Origin: Gammaproteobacteria bacterium
Lineage (GTDB): Bacteria; Pseudomonadota; Gammaproteobacteria; Burkholderiales; Nitrosomonadaceae
Length of the DNA: 64,000 bases
Assembly (NCBI GenBank): GCA_015709615.1
Contig: CP054179.1
Location: forward strand, 992,001 to 1,056,000
Reading direction: 5' to 3'
The notes beneath the pieces are model-generated. The model ran no database searches. It saw only the letters and a program-made list of their open reading frames with translations, and had not been told where the DNA came from. Every line of letters begins with the position of its first letter. The first letter of the stretch is position 1. Below, one piece after another: positions 55,850 through 64,000 of the stretch. The translations under genes and the position numbers were made by a program.

Positions 55850-58800
55850 ATGGCTACCAAAACAATAAATGGCACGGATAGCAATGATACAGTAACGATT
55901 ACGGACAGCACGTCAACGCCAGGGTTTGACGTCAACCTCAATGCGGTGGCAAGCGGCCCCTTTAACGATGACACGCTGATCATAAATGGTAAATTCGGTT
56001 CGGATACCATCAACTTGGCCGGACTGACCTCGGCTTCTGGCGTAATTAGTGTCACCATCAGTGGCGGTGGTAATGACGATAACTTGACCGGTAGTGCACT
56101 CGCTGATACCTTCATTGTCAATGGCACTGGCGAAGGGTTTGATATTTACAATGGCGGCGATGGCACGGATGCCATCAAGGCGCAGGTTGCTGGCACCAAT
56201 ATCGGCCTGAAGGGCAACTTCACATCCAGCAACAGCATCGAAGAAATAAGCGCCAACGGCTTTGCCAACGTCAATGTGATCGGCGATGACACCGGCTCGA
56301 CGCTGGATTTCTCTGCAACCACCTTGACCAACGTCACCGTCGATGGCCGCTTCGGTAACGATACCATTACCGGCAATGGCGACGATAACACCATTCGGGG
56401 CGGTGGTGGCGATGACATACTCAATGGTGCGGGCGGTAATGACACTTTCTTGGTCAACGGTACGGGAGAAGGGTTTGATACCTACAACGGTGGTATCGGC
56501 GATGATGTCATCAAAGCTCAGGTGAACGGAACCAATATTGGCTTAAAAGGCAACTTCACATCCAGCAACAGCATCGAAGAAATAAGCGCCAACGGCTTTG
56601 CCAACGTCAATGTGATCGGCGATGACACCGGCTCGACGCTGGATTTCTCTGCAACCACCTTGACCAACGTCACCGTCGATGGCCGTTTCGGTAACGATAC
56701 CATTACCGGCAATGACGACGATAACACCATTCGGGGCGGTGGTGGCGATGACATACTCAATGGTGCGGGCGGTAATGACACTTTCCTGGTCAACGGTACG
56801 GGAGAAGGGTTTGATACCTACAACGGTGGTATCGGCGATGATGTCATCAAAGCTCAGGTGAACGGAACCAATATTGGCTTAAAAGGCAACTTCACATCCA
56901 GCAACAGCATCGAAGAAATAAGCGCCAACGGCTTTGCCAACGTCAATGTGATCGGCGATGACACCGGCTCGACGCTGGATTTCTCTGCAACCACCTTGAC
57001 CAACGTCACCGTCGATGGCCGTTTCGGTAACGATACCATTACCGGCAATGACGACGATAACACCATTCGGGGCGGTGGTGGCGATGACATACTCAATGGT
57101 GCGGGCGGTAATGACACTTTCCTGGTCAACGGTACGGGAGAAGGGTTTGATACCTACAACGGTGGTATCGGCGATGATGTCATCAAAGCTCAGGTGAACG
57201 GAACCAATATTGGCTTAAAAGGCAACTTCACATCCAGCAACAGCATCGAAGAAATAAGCGCCAACGGCTTTGCCAACGTCAATGTGATCGGCGATGACAC
57301 CGGCTCGACGCTGGATTTCTCTGCAACCACCTTGACCAACGTCACCGTCGATGGCCGTTTCGGTAACGATACCATTACCGGCAATGGCGACGATAACACC
57401 ATTCGGGGCGGTGGTGGCGATGACATACTCAATGGTGCGGGCGGTAATGACACTTTCCTGGTCAACGGTACGGGAGAAGGGTTTGATACCTACAACGGCG
57501 GCGATGGTACGGATGCCATCAAGGCGCAGGTTGCTGGCACCAATATCGGCCTGAAGGGCAACTTCACATCCAGCAACAGCATCGAAGAAATAAGCGCCAA
57601 CGGCTTTGCCAACGTCAATGTGATCGGCGATGACACCGGCTCGACGCTGGATTTCTCTGCAACCACACTGACCAATGTCACCGTCGATGGCCGCTTCGGT
57701 AACGATACCATTACCGGCAATGGCGACGATAACACCATTCGGGGCGGTGGTGGCGATGACATACTCAATGGTGCGGGCGGTAATGACACTTTCTTGGTCA
57801 ACGGTACGGGAGAAGGGTTTGATACCTACAACGGTGGTATCGGCGATGATGTCATCAAAGCTCAGGTGAACGGAACCAATATTGGCTTAAAAGGCAACTT
57901 CACATCCAGCAACAGCATCAAGGAAATCACCGCCAATGGTTTTGCCAACGTCAATGTGATCGGCGATGATAACGGAAATACACTGGATTTCTCCGGCACC
58001 ACACTGACCAACGTCACAGTCGATGGCCGCTTCGGTAACGATACTATTACCGGTAATGCGACTGCCAATACACTTCGCGGTGGTGAAGGTGCCGATACCA
58101 TCAGGGGCTCTGCCGGAAACGACACGCTGTTTGGCGATGGAGGTAATGATACATTCACAATAAGTGGCAGTGGCGATGGATTGGATACACTGAATGGCGG
58201 TACAGGAATCGATAAATGGCTCGGCAGCTCAGGCGCCGATTATTTCTTCGTCAGCGGTACCACCAGCAATCTGGACAACCTCACTTCCATCGAAGCCATC
58301 GATGGCGGCGCAGGCTATGACCGCATCTTCGGTTCCAGCGGTAACGATACTATCGATTTCAGCTCTGGCAATCCTTCCCTTGCCAACATCGAAGAAATCG
58401 ATGGTGCTGCCGGTAATGACACCATCGTTGGCACCGGCAATGCCGATGCCATCAGAGGATCGGCCGGAAACGATAACTTGAGTGGTGGACTGGGTAACGA
58501 TACCTTCCTCGTCAGTGGAAGTGGCGACGGGCTGGATCAAATCGATGGCGGCGACGGCTCCGACACCTGGCTCGGCAGCACAGGCAACGATTATTTCTTC
58601 GTCAGCGGTACCACCAGCAATTTAGATAACCTCACCTCCATCGAAGCCATCGATGGCGGCGCAGGCTATGACCGCATCTTCGGTTCCAGCGGTAACGATA
58701 CTATCGATTTCAGCTCTGGCAATCCTTCCCTTGCCAACATCGAAGAAATCGATGGTGCTGCCGGTAATGACACCATCGTTGGCACCGGCAATGCCGATGC

Positions 58801-60139
58801 CATCAGAGGATCGGCCGGAAACGATAACTTGAGTGGTGGACTGGGTAACGATACCTTCCTCGTCAGTGGAAGTGGCGACGGGCTGGATCAAATCGATGGC
58901 GGCGACGGCTCCGACACCTGGCTCGGCAGCACAGGCAACGATTATTTCTTCGTCAGCGGTACCACCAGCAATCTGGACAACATCGAGGGAATCGAAGCTA
59001 TCGATGGCGGTGCAGGCTATGACCGCATCTTCGGTTCCAGCGGTAACGACATCCTCGATTTCAGCTCTGGCAATCCTTCCCTTGCCAACATCGAGGAAAT
59101 CGATGGTGCTGCTGGCAATGACACCATCGTTGGCACCGTCAATGCCGATGCCATCAGAGGATCGGCCGGAACCGATAACTTGAGTGGTGGACTGGGTAAC
59201 GATACCTTCCTCGTTAGTGGAAGTGGCGACGGGCTGGATCAAATCGATGGCGGCGGCGATTCCGATACCTGGCTCGGCAGCTCAGGCGCCGATTATTTCT
59301 TCGTCAGCGGCACCACCAGCAATTTAGATAACCTCACCTCCATCGAAGCCATCGATGGCGGCGCAGGCTATGACCGCATCTTCGGTTCCAGCGGTAACGA
59401 TACTATCGATTTCAGCTCTGGCAATCCTTCCCTTGCCAACATCGAAGAAATCGATGGTGCTGCCGGTAATGACACCATCGTTGGCACCGGCAATGCCGAT
59501 GCCATCAGAGGTTCGGCCGGAAACGATAACTTGAGCGGTGGACTGGGTAACGATACCTTCCTCGTCAGTGGCAGTGGCGACGGGCTGGATCAAATCGATG
59601 GCGGCGGCGATTCCGATACCTGGCTCGGCAGCTCAGGTTCCGATTATTTCTTCGTCAGCGGTACCACCAGCAATCTGGACAACCTCACTTCCATCGAAGC
59701 CATCGATGGCGGCGCAGGCTATGACCGCATCTTCGGTTCCAGCGGTAACGATACTATCGATTTCAGCTCTGGCAATCCTTCCCTTGCCAACATCGAAGAA
59801 ATCGATGGTGCTGCCGGTAATGACACGATAACCGCTTCCACTTCCCTAGCAACCAGCTATCGTGGTAGTGCCGGTGCAGACACGTTTGTCGTCACCAACT
59901 CCTCCGCAGAATCGACGATTCTGGACTTTGATGACACCGGTGATGACCGTATCGACCTGAGCAGTTTCGGGTTATCGCTGGCACAGGTTCAGGCATTGAC
60001 CACGCAGTCCGGAGCGGATATCCGTATCGAACTGACCGCAGCCGCAGGAAGCAACGGAGCAGGAACAGGAGACATTATCCTGGTGGGTACAACTCTGGGC
60101 AGCTTGGATTTCACCGGATCAACCGACTTCATCGTCTAA
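55850..60139 (+). CDS. 1,429-aa RTX-like surface or secreted protein with two blocks of near-identical repeats
   Basis: No signal peptide. The N-terminus (MATKTINGTDSNDTVTI) is of the VCBS/RTX type. Block one has six copies of a 112-aa unit (336-bp period, about 56160-58080) with IKAQV, GLKGNFTSSNSIEEI and GRFGNDTITGN, nearly identical at the DNA level. Block two has five copies of a 117-aa unit (351-bp period, about 58200-59830) with YFFVSGTTSNLDN, GYDRIFGSSGNDTIDF and GGLGNDTFLVSG. Gly-Gly-x-Gly-x-Asp RTX-like motifs run throughout. The C-terminus (ILDFDDTGDDRIDLSSFG, DFIV end) is like type I secretion signals. It is probably a calcium-binding outer-surface or S-layer-like protein. Confidence 0.88.
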   Translation: MATKTINGTDSNDTVTITDSTSTPGFDVNLNAVASGPFNDDTLIINGKFGSDTINLAGLTSASGVISVTISGGGNDDNLTGSALADTFIVNGTGEGFDIYNGGDGTDAIKAQVAGTNIGLKGNFTSSNSIEEISANGFANVNVIGDDTGSTLDFSATTLTNVTVDGRFGNDTITGNGDDNTIRGGGGDDILNGAGGNDTFLVNGTGEGFDTYNGGIGDDVIKAQVNGTNIGLKGNFTSSNSIEEISANGFANVNVIGDDTGSTLDFSATTLTNVTVDGRFGNDTITGNDDDNTIRGGGGDDILNGAGGNDTFLVNGTGEGFDTYNGGIGDDVIKAQVNGTNIGLKGNFTSSNSIEEISANGFANVNVIGDDTGSTLDFSATTLTNVTVDGRFGNDTITGNDDDNTIRGGGGDDILNGAGGNDTFLVNGTGEGFDTYNGGIGDDVIKAQVNGTNIGLKGNFTSSNSIEEISANGFANVNVIGDDTGSTLDFSATTLTNVTVDGRFGNDTITGNGDDNTIRGGGGDDILNGAGGNDTFLVNGTGEGFDTYNGGDGTDAIKAQVAGTNIGLKGNFTSSNSIEEISANGFANVNVIGDDTGSTLDFSATTLTNVTVDGRFGNDTITGNGDDNTIRGGGGDDILNGAGGNDTFLVNGTGEGFDTYNGGIGDDVIKAQVNGTNIGLKGNFTSSNSIKEITANGFANVNVIGDDNGNTLDFSGTTLTNVTVDGRFGNDTITGNATANTLRGGEGADTIRGSAGNDTLFGDGGNDTFTISGSGDGLDTLNGGTGIDKWLGSSGADYFFVSGTTSNLDNLTSIEAIDGGAGYDRIFGSSGNDTIDFSSGNPSLANIEEIDGAAGNDTIVGTGNADAIRGSAGNDNLSGGLGNDTFLVSGSGDGLDQIDGGDGSDTWLGSTGNDYFFVSGTTSNLDNLTSIEAIDGGAGYDRIFGSSGNDTIDFSSGNPSLANIEEIDGAAGNDTIVGTGNADAIRGSAGNDNLSGGLGNDTFLVSGSGDGLDQIDGGDGSDTWLGSTGNDYFFVSGTTSNLDNIEGIEAIDGGAGYDRIFGSSGNDILDFSSGNPSLANIEEIDGAAGNDTIVGTVNADAIRGSAGTDNLSGGLGNDTFLVSGSGDGLDQIDGGGDSDTWLGSSGADYFFVSGTTSNLDNLTSIEAIDGGAGYDRIFGSSGNDTIDFSSGNPSLANIEEIDGAAGNDTIVGTGNADAIRGSAGNDNLSGGLGNDTFLVSGSGDGLDQIDGGGDSDTWLGSSGSDYFFVSGTTSNLDNLTSIEAIDGGAGYDRIFGSSGNDTIDFSSGNPSLANIEEIDGAAGNDTITASTSLATSYRGSAGADTFVVTNSSAESTILDFDDTGDDRIDLSSFGLSLAQVQALTTQSGADIRIELTAAAGSNGAGTGDIILVGTTLGSLDFTGSTDFIV

Positions 60140-60178
60140 TCCCCGGTGTAAAATCCCGGATCAAAATGCAGTATTGCA

Positions 60179-60200
60179 AGGCGGAGCCTCGGCTCCGCCT
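60179..60200 (+). terminator. Terminator-like hairpin after the RTX-like gene
   Basis: AGGCGGAGCC and GGCTCCGCCT form a perfect 10-bp GC-rich stem with a two-nt formal loop (four in practice), 40 nt after the stop codon. The T-run behind it is short (CTGTCTTAGTT), but the stem is very stable. Confidence 0.6.
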
Positions 60201-60490
60201 CTGTCTTAGTTGTAATACAGCCTTTTATCTTGCTTCCAAAACACTCCTTCTCCCACTCCTTTCTTTCTTGCTTTCACCTCCCCGTTTCAGCCTGTGACAA
60301 ATTGGCCGGGAGTAAACATGCAAAAAACAATGTGACAATTTGCCACATTTTTATAGACATACTCGCAATACATAATCTGTTTTTTCATACGCAAGTGTGA
60401 AGCATCGTTCACTTGTTCGACTTCTTGTCGTCCTACACGATTCGGAATCCTATCCGGGTGACCGATTTGTAAGAATTTCTAGCGTTGTTT

Positions 60491-60512
60491 ACAGTATTCA
60501 GGAGAATACTGT
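60491..60512 (+). promoter_or_regulatory. Hairpin enclosing the transposase ribosome-binding site
   Basis: ACAGTATTC (60491-60499) pairs perfectly with GAATACTGT (60504-60512). The loop and stem contain AGGAG, the ribosome-binding site, two nt before the ATG at 60515. Folding would hide the site and limit transposase synthesis. The same hairpin is kept unchanged in the fossil copy (55483-55520 region). Confidence 0.55.
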
Positions 60513-60514
60513 AG

Positions 60515-61315
60515 ATGAACATACACAAACGCACTCGTTTAACATTATTGGATCGTCAGGAAATCTGGCGGCTGTATCAAACCCGGTTGTGGAAGGTAGT
60601 TCAGCTGGCAGAACACTTCCACATCAGCCGTCCAACGATTTATGACGTACTGAAACGAGCCAGGCTACAGGAATTTACTCCGCGTAGCAGTACCAATCAG
60701 CGCTTCAAGACACTGCAGTATGGCCTCAAACGTTTGGCTAAAGTAGAGCAAACCATCCAGGAACGTCTCAAGCGCGAAGCGAAGCGCTATAACAAATCTT
60801 ATCCGGGCGAGCTCGTTCACCTCGATACCAAGCGGCTTCCATTATTGAAAGGACAGTCTGCCAATAAACCTCGCGAGTACCTGTTTGTGGCCATCGATGA
60901 TTTCTCCGGGGAATTCTTCCCCGATAAAACTCAATACAGCGCCGCTTGCTTTCTCATCGCTACTGTTGCCCAATGTCCTTATCAAATCGATTGCACTTAT
61001 TCCGATAACGGCACGGAATTTAAAGGAACTGACGATCATGCTTTTGTCAAAGCTTGCAGGCAACACGGTATCGGTCAGAAGTTTACTCGCATCAATCGCC
61101 CACAGACCAACGGCAAAGCCGAGCGCGTGATCCGCACGCTCATGGACATGTGGCACAACAAATTCTGTTTTAAAGACACTGCTGACCGACGTATTCAACT
61201 TGTCCGTTTCATTAACTTCTACAACACCGTCAAACCCCATAAGAGTTTGTATAACGCAACCCCTTATGAAATACTCAATGCTTATTTCAATCAACCTCTC
61301 TGTAAACAACCCTGA
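60515..61315 (+). CDS. IS481-family-like transposase
   Basis: 266 aa. An N-terminal helix-turn-helix (VVQLAEHFHISRPTIYDVLKRA, about 25-50) and an rve/DDE integrase core: first Asp in LVHLDTKRLPL, second in YSDNGTEFKG and Glu in RPQTNGKAERVIRTL. It ends with FYNTVKPHKSLYNATPYEIL, common in this family. It appears intact and could be active. Confidence 0.88.
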   Translation: MNIHKRTRLTLLDRQEIWRLYQTRLWKVVQLAEHFHISRPTIYDVLKRARLQEFTPRSSTNQRFKTLQYGLKRLAKVEQTIQERLKREAKRYNKSYPGELVHLDTKRLPLLKGQSANKPREYLFVAIDDFSGEFFPDKTQYSAACFLIATVAQCPYQIDCTYSDNGTEFKGTDDHAFVKACRQHGIGQKFTRINRPQTNGKAERVIRTLMDMWHNKFCFKDTADRRIQLVRFINFYNTVKPHKSLYNATPYEILNAYFNQPLCKQP

Positions 61316-61530
61316 GATTTCTTACACATCTCAAAAAAACAAATTGTTGGCGGTTATTGTTCCAGTTCTTTTTTAGAAATGACAAACTCTCAATAGACAT
61401 AACGCACTGTACTGATTGGAAAATACCGCTTGCAATTGACCGGCAGCGGGCATACCATGCCAATGAAACCGGCTATCGGCAAGGACCGGTTTTGGCAAGC
61501 TTTCTGCCTTTTAAATAACAGGAGAATAGT

Positions 61531-62145
61531 ATGAAAACAACACACTCTTTTAAACACGCAATCGCGGCAGGTTTTTTAATGGGTGCAGCATCCGCTGCGA
61601 GCGCCGCACCGACCGTGATCGGCTTCGAGGAGTTCGGTAATGTCGGTGTCAGCGGTCCTACCGTCACGACCGAATATCCGGGCGTGGTATTTTCATCCAC
61701 AGGATCGAACGTCAATATCGTTACCAGCCAGGCCGGCATTGGTGACGGATTGAATTTCTTGTGCACCGGCAGCCCCGGCATTAATTGCGTGGGCGAAACG
61801 ATTCTGAATTTCACCAACCCGGTATCCGACGTGTCTTTCTTAGCCGTCGGTAGCAATAATGCAGGTGTTCAGGCGTTAGTGGATGTTTTCGTCAACGGTG
61901 CTTTCGCCGCGACGAACAATATCACGGTAGGCGGTATATTTAATACTCCGGATCTGGTCGATCTGTCCGCATTTAATAACGTGACTTCGATCCGTATTTA
62001 CAACATTACCGATGGCGGCGGTCTGGGCTGGGATAATTTCACTTATATTTCCGCCGTTCCGGAAGCGGAAACCTACGCCATGCTGTTGCTTGGTCTAGGT
62101 TTAGTGGGATTTATGGCGCATCGCAGAAAAGAAGTATCTGCATAA
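61531..62145 (+). CDS. PEP-CTERM sorting-domain protein
   Basis: 204 aa. AGGAG precedes the ATG. A signal peptide covers 1-26 (FLMGAASAASAAP). The mature part is a beta-sandwich-like domain with two Cys (FLCTGSPGINC). The C-terminal anchor is VPEAETYAMLLLGLGLVGFMAHRRK: the consensus VPEPETYAM with Pro replaced by Ala at the third position of the motif. It should be an exosortase substrate. A strong terminator follows. Confidence 0.92.
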   Translation: MKTTHSFKHAIAAGFLMGAASAASAAPTVIGFEEFGNVGVSGPTVTTEYPGVVFSSTGSNVNIVTSQAGIGDGLNFLCTGSPGINCVGETILNFTNPVSDVSFLAVGSNNAGVQALVDVFVNGAFAATNNITVGGIFNTPDLVDLSAFNNVTSIRIYNITDGGGLGWDNFTYISAVPEAETYAMLLLGLGLVGFMAHRRKEVSA

Positions 62146-62175
62146 CTCATCTAAACTCGTCTATTCAAATCCACA

Positions 62176-62201
62176 AACGGGAGCTTATGCTCCCGTTTTT
62201 T
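62176..62201 (+). terminator. Rho-independent terminator
   Basis: AACGGGAGC, TTAT loop, GCTCCCGTT, then a T-run: a perfect 9-bp stem 30 nt after the PEP-CTERM stop codon. Confidence 0.9.
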
Positions 62202-62254
62202 GTTGATGGAACTGTAACCGCCGGTGCGATACATCGATACGACAGTGAGTTGCA

Positions 62255-62283
62255 TAAAAAAACCCCGCCACTCGGACGGGGTT
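62255..62283 (-). terminator. Rho-independent terminator of the minus-strand PEP-CTERM gene
   Basis: On the minus strand AACCCCG (62277-62283 complement) pairs with CGGGGTT (62261-62267 complement), followed by a run of T residues (complement of 62255-62262). It lies 24 nt past the stop codon of the gene at 62307. Confidence 0.85.
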
Positions 62284-62306
62284 GCTCGAAACATGGCTGA
62301 ATCCGT

Positions 62307-63014
62307 TTAAACGGTTTTCTTTCCGCGCCGCGCCATGAAACCGATCAATCCTAAACCGGCGAGCAGCATGGCGTAGGTTTCCGGTTCTGGAACAGCGGTC
62401 ACTTGATCGAAATTGATATTATCGATTCCCACATTCCAATCGTTATAACCGAAGCGGATCGACACAGGACCTGCAAATGTCAGGTTCGGCGTGAACGTGC
62501 TGTGCGTGCCGCCAGCTCCCAGAATAGTGACCGGCGAGTAATCAAGCAAAATGGTATTGCTGGTGCCGTCCAGAATGCGCACTTGAGAATTAGGATGATC
62601 GACACCAGGATAGCCGGCTAGATCAAAGCTGTTCAGACGAATTGCCCAACCGGGTTCCGGCACCAGGGTAATTTCCGCGAAAGCATCGCCCGAGGTTACA
62701 GGAAAAGCAACCTTAAACAAATCGCCATAACTTGTATGCCAGAAGTCCAGATTATTGTAAGCCACTGTATTGGTGCTGATTTGCCATGTGCGGTACTCGG
62801 TCGTCACATTGGGTGTATAGCCGTTACCCATCAGGTATGACCCTACCGCGTCGCTTGCGGCGCTCACATTATCGCCGTAGCTTCCAGGAATATCACTATA
62901 ATCCAGTGGGTCTGGATTCAAATCAAAAGTCAGAACGGTGGCTTGCGCCGATGCCGCGAGCAACACGCCCGCTCCCGTCAGCATCGTTTGCAATAAAAGC
63001 GATTGAGCTTTCAT
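62307..63014 (-). CDS. PEP-CTERM sorting-domain protein
   Basis: 235 aa from the ATG at 63014, which has GAGGAG nine nt upstream; the ORF begins 45 nt earlier without such a site. Signal peptide 1-26 (MLTGAGVLLAASAQA). Mature part beta-rich (VLTFDLNPDPLDYSDIPGSYG, VRILDGTSNTILLDYSP, SIRFGYNDWNVGIDNINFDQV). The C-terminus VPEPETYAMLLAGLGLIGFMARRGKK is a canonical PEP-CTERM anchor. Convergent with the other PEP-CTERM gene. Confidence 0.93.
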   Translation of the reverse strand: MKAQSLLLQTMLTGAGVLLAASAQATVLTFDLNPDPLDYSDIPGSYGDNVSAASDAVGSYLMGNGYTPNVTTEYRTWQISTNTVAYNNLDFWHTSYGDLFKVAFPVTSGDAFAEITLVPEPGWAIRLNSFDLAGYPGVDHPNSQVRILDGTSNTILLDYSPVTILGAGGTHSTFTPNLTFAGPVSIRFGYNDWNVGIDNINFDQVTAVPEPETYAMLLAGLGLIGFMARRGKKTV

Positions 63015-63230
63015 GATGTATTTCTCCTCATTCATAAAATGGATGTGGTGAGTATTCATTGCGTCGAAGTTGAACGATCAACAAACCACTCGGCTCATCC
63101 GAAATATAACTACAGTAAAAAATCTTCTTGTTTTTGTGCACGGCATCTTGTGTCCAATCTCACGACAATCATGCGAAATAAATTATACATTCATCAGGTT
63201 ATGACTGTGTAAGAAAAAACCGGTGTTCGC

Positions 63231-63382
63231 TTATGGAAACGCTGATTAATTGACTACACGAGTGAATCACTTCGTTGCGCGGTACTCGCTCCCTCGCCTA
63301 TCTTGCTGATATGTCTCGGTTGCTGTGTTCCGTGCGCCTCGTGCTTCATCTCGTTCGTCCAATTAATCAGTGCTTCCTTATC
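63231..63382. repeat. MITE-like palindrome-ended repeat, family B copy 2
   Basis: Ends TATGGAAACGCTGATTAATT (from 63232) and AATTAATCAGTGCTTCCTTA (to 63380) are inverted repeats. The element aligns in reverse complement with 26607-26759. The rest of 63015-63570 shows no gene. A TATAGT string at 63515 may be a -10 element for the TetR gene. Confidence 0.78.
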
Positions 63383-63570
63383 GGAAGATAATGCACAAAA
63401 ATACGCGCACACCCATAATTATCATTAAAGCAGAAGGGTAACCATAGTAAGCATTTCCCTTTCTCCCGGGATGGTTGTCATGCTTTCGGGTAGCGCAGCG
63501 TTTTGAGTATGTTATAGTGACACCGGCAACGCATCATGCCACTCCTATTAACGCTATATGGAGGATCACG

Positions 63571-64000
63571 ATGAAGAAAAGCAAATCCGAGTTACGCGAA
63601 GCGATTGTGGATATGGCCATTACCATCGCGGAACGTACCAACTGGGAAGCAGTTCGTTTGTTTGACGTAGCCACTGAACTGAATATTACGTTGGACGACA
63701 TCCGCGTTTATTTCCGCGAAAAGGAGGATCTGGTCGACGCCTGGTTTGACCGGGCCGACAGTGAGATGCTCAAGGCTGCGGAAACGGTGGAATTCCTCTC
63801 ATTGCCGTCGCGCGAACGATTACAACATCTCATCATGGCCTGGCTCGATGCCTTGGCCGCGCACCGCAAGGTCACGCGGCAGATGATCGGCGCCAAGCTG
63901 GAACCCGGCCACTTGCACATCCAGATTCCCGCCATCATGCGTGTCAGCCGCACCGTGCAATGGCTGCGCGAAGCTGCGCAACGCGACGCCACCTTCGTGC
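63571..64000 (+). CDS. TetR-family transcriptional regulator, partial
   Basis: The first 143 residues are visible and the frame runs off the window. GGAGG precedes the ATG. The N-terminal helix-turn-helix (about 8-55: REAIVDMAITIAERTNWEAVRLFDVATELNITLDDIRVYFREKEDLVDAWFDRA) is typical of TetR/AcrR DNA-binding domains, though the usual GxxxTT element is altered. The ligand-binding part is incomplete. No target can be named. Confidence 0.85.
   Translation, partial: MKKSKSELREAIVDMAITIAERTNWEAVRLFDVATELNITLDDIRVYFREKEDLVDAWFDRADSEMLKAAETVEFLSLPSRERLQHLIMAWLDALAAHRKVTRQMIGAKLEPGHLHIQIPAIMRVSRTVQWLREAAQRDATFV

Larger units (their letters stand above)
60468..61326 (+). mobile_element. Complete IS481-like insertion sequence
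   Basis: Ends TGTAAGAATTTCT (from 60468) and, inverted, AGATTTCTTACA (to 61326) form short inverted repeats beginning TGT and ending ACA. The single transposase gene fills the element. The first 99 bp recur, inverted, in the fossil at 55432-55530. I could not identify a clear target-site duplication. Confidence 0.7.

Noticed and set aside
56160..59830. Regular repeats resembling a CRISPR array
   Set aside because: Periods of 336 and 351 bp are fully in frame within one coding sequence and have no unique spacers; no cas genes.

Overview
The window looks like chromosomal DNA of a Betaproteobacterium. The ftsK-lolA-rarA-serS order, tonB-exbB-exbD, rdgC, zapE, a DUF6781-type protein and several PEP-CTERM proteins together suggest a Nitrosomonadaceae member (Nitrosomonas-like). 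That placement is inferred from gene content; there is no rRNA or ammonia-oxidation gene here to confirm it. I see no tRNA, rRNA or CRISPR array.

Layout. 1-8.6 kb: a partial GTPase (minus), then plus-strand exported or surface proteins: a tail-collar protein with a signal peptide, a Sel1-repeat protein, and a 2,012-aa type-I-secretion-style protein with ten ~123-aa repeats, RTX motifs and DUF4214-like ends. 8.8-13.1 kb: a two-gene minus-strand operon of unknown role, a 940-aa protein plus a GH18 (chitinase-fold) protein, with its own sigma70-type promoter. A decayed copy of that promoter, leader and first codons lies at 17.5 kb. 13.3-17.2 kb: a sensor kinase and a REC-PAS-PAS-GGDEF-EAL protein (c-di-GMP signalling). 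17.7-18.8 kb: an AT-rich orphan membrane protein. 18.9-25.5 kb: M18 aminopeptidase, L,D-transpeptidase plus YcbK-like pair (cell wall), and a MASE1/CHASE hybrid kinase. 26-34 kb: a non-haem bacterioferritin, a PEP-CTERM protein, pyrE, xth, an AmpG-like transporter, zapE, a TIGR01777 epimerase and photolyase. 34.4-37.3 kb: a tiny lipoprotein and a doubly broken P-type ATPase. 37.3-39.2 kb: the tonB-exbB-exbD iron-uptake energy module with a Fur-like box upstream. 39.5-48.8 kb: RDD protein, degenerate GGDEF protein, ftsK-lolA-rarA-serS, DUF6781-like protein and rdgC. 48.8-52.7 kb: an accessory patch with a DUF2007/zinc-ribbon protein, a frameshifted Fic protein and a KAP NTPase. 53-55.2 kb: tex. 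55.2-61.3 kb: a 1,429-aa RTX-like repeat protein bracketed by an IS fossil and a complete IS481-like element in inverted orientation. 61.5-64 kb: two PEP-CTERM proteins and a partial TetR regulator.

The most notable non-gene structure is a set of dispersed repeats: two families of ~145-153-bp palindrome-ended elements, each present twice in opposite orientation (8.65 and 45.66 kb; 26.6 and 63.2 kb), the duplicated promoter-leader, and a decayed duplicate of a zinc-ribbon 3' end on the far side of fic. The best candidate for an undescribed system is the 940-aa/GH18-like operon at 8.8-13.1 kb.
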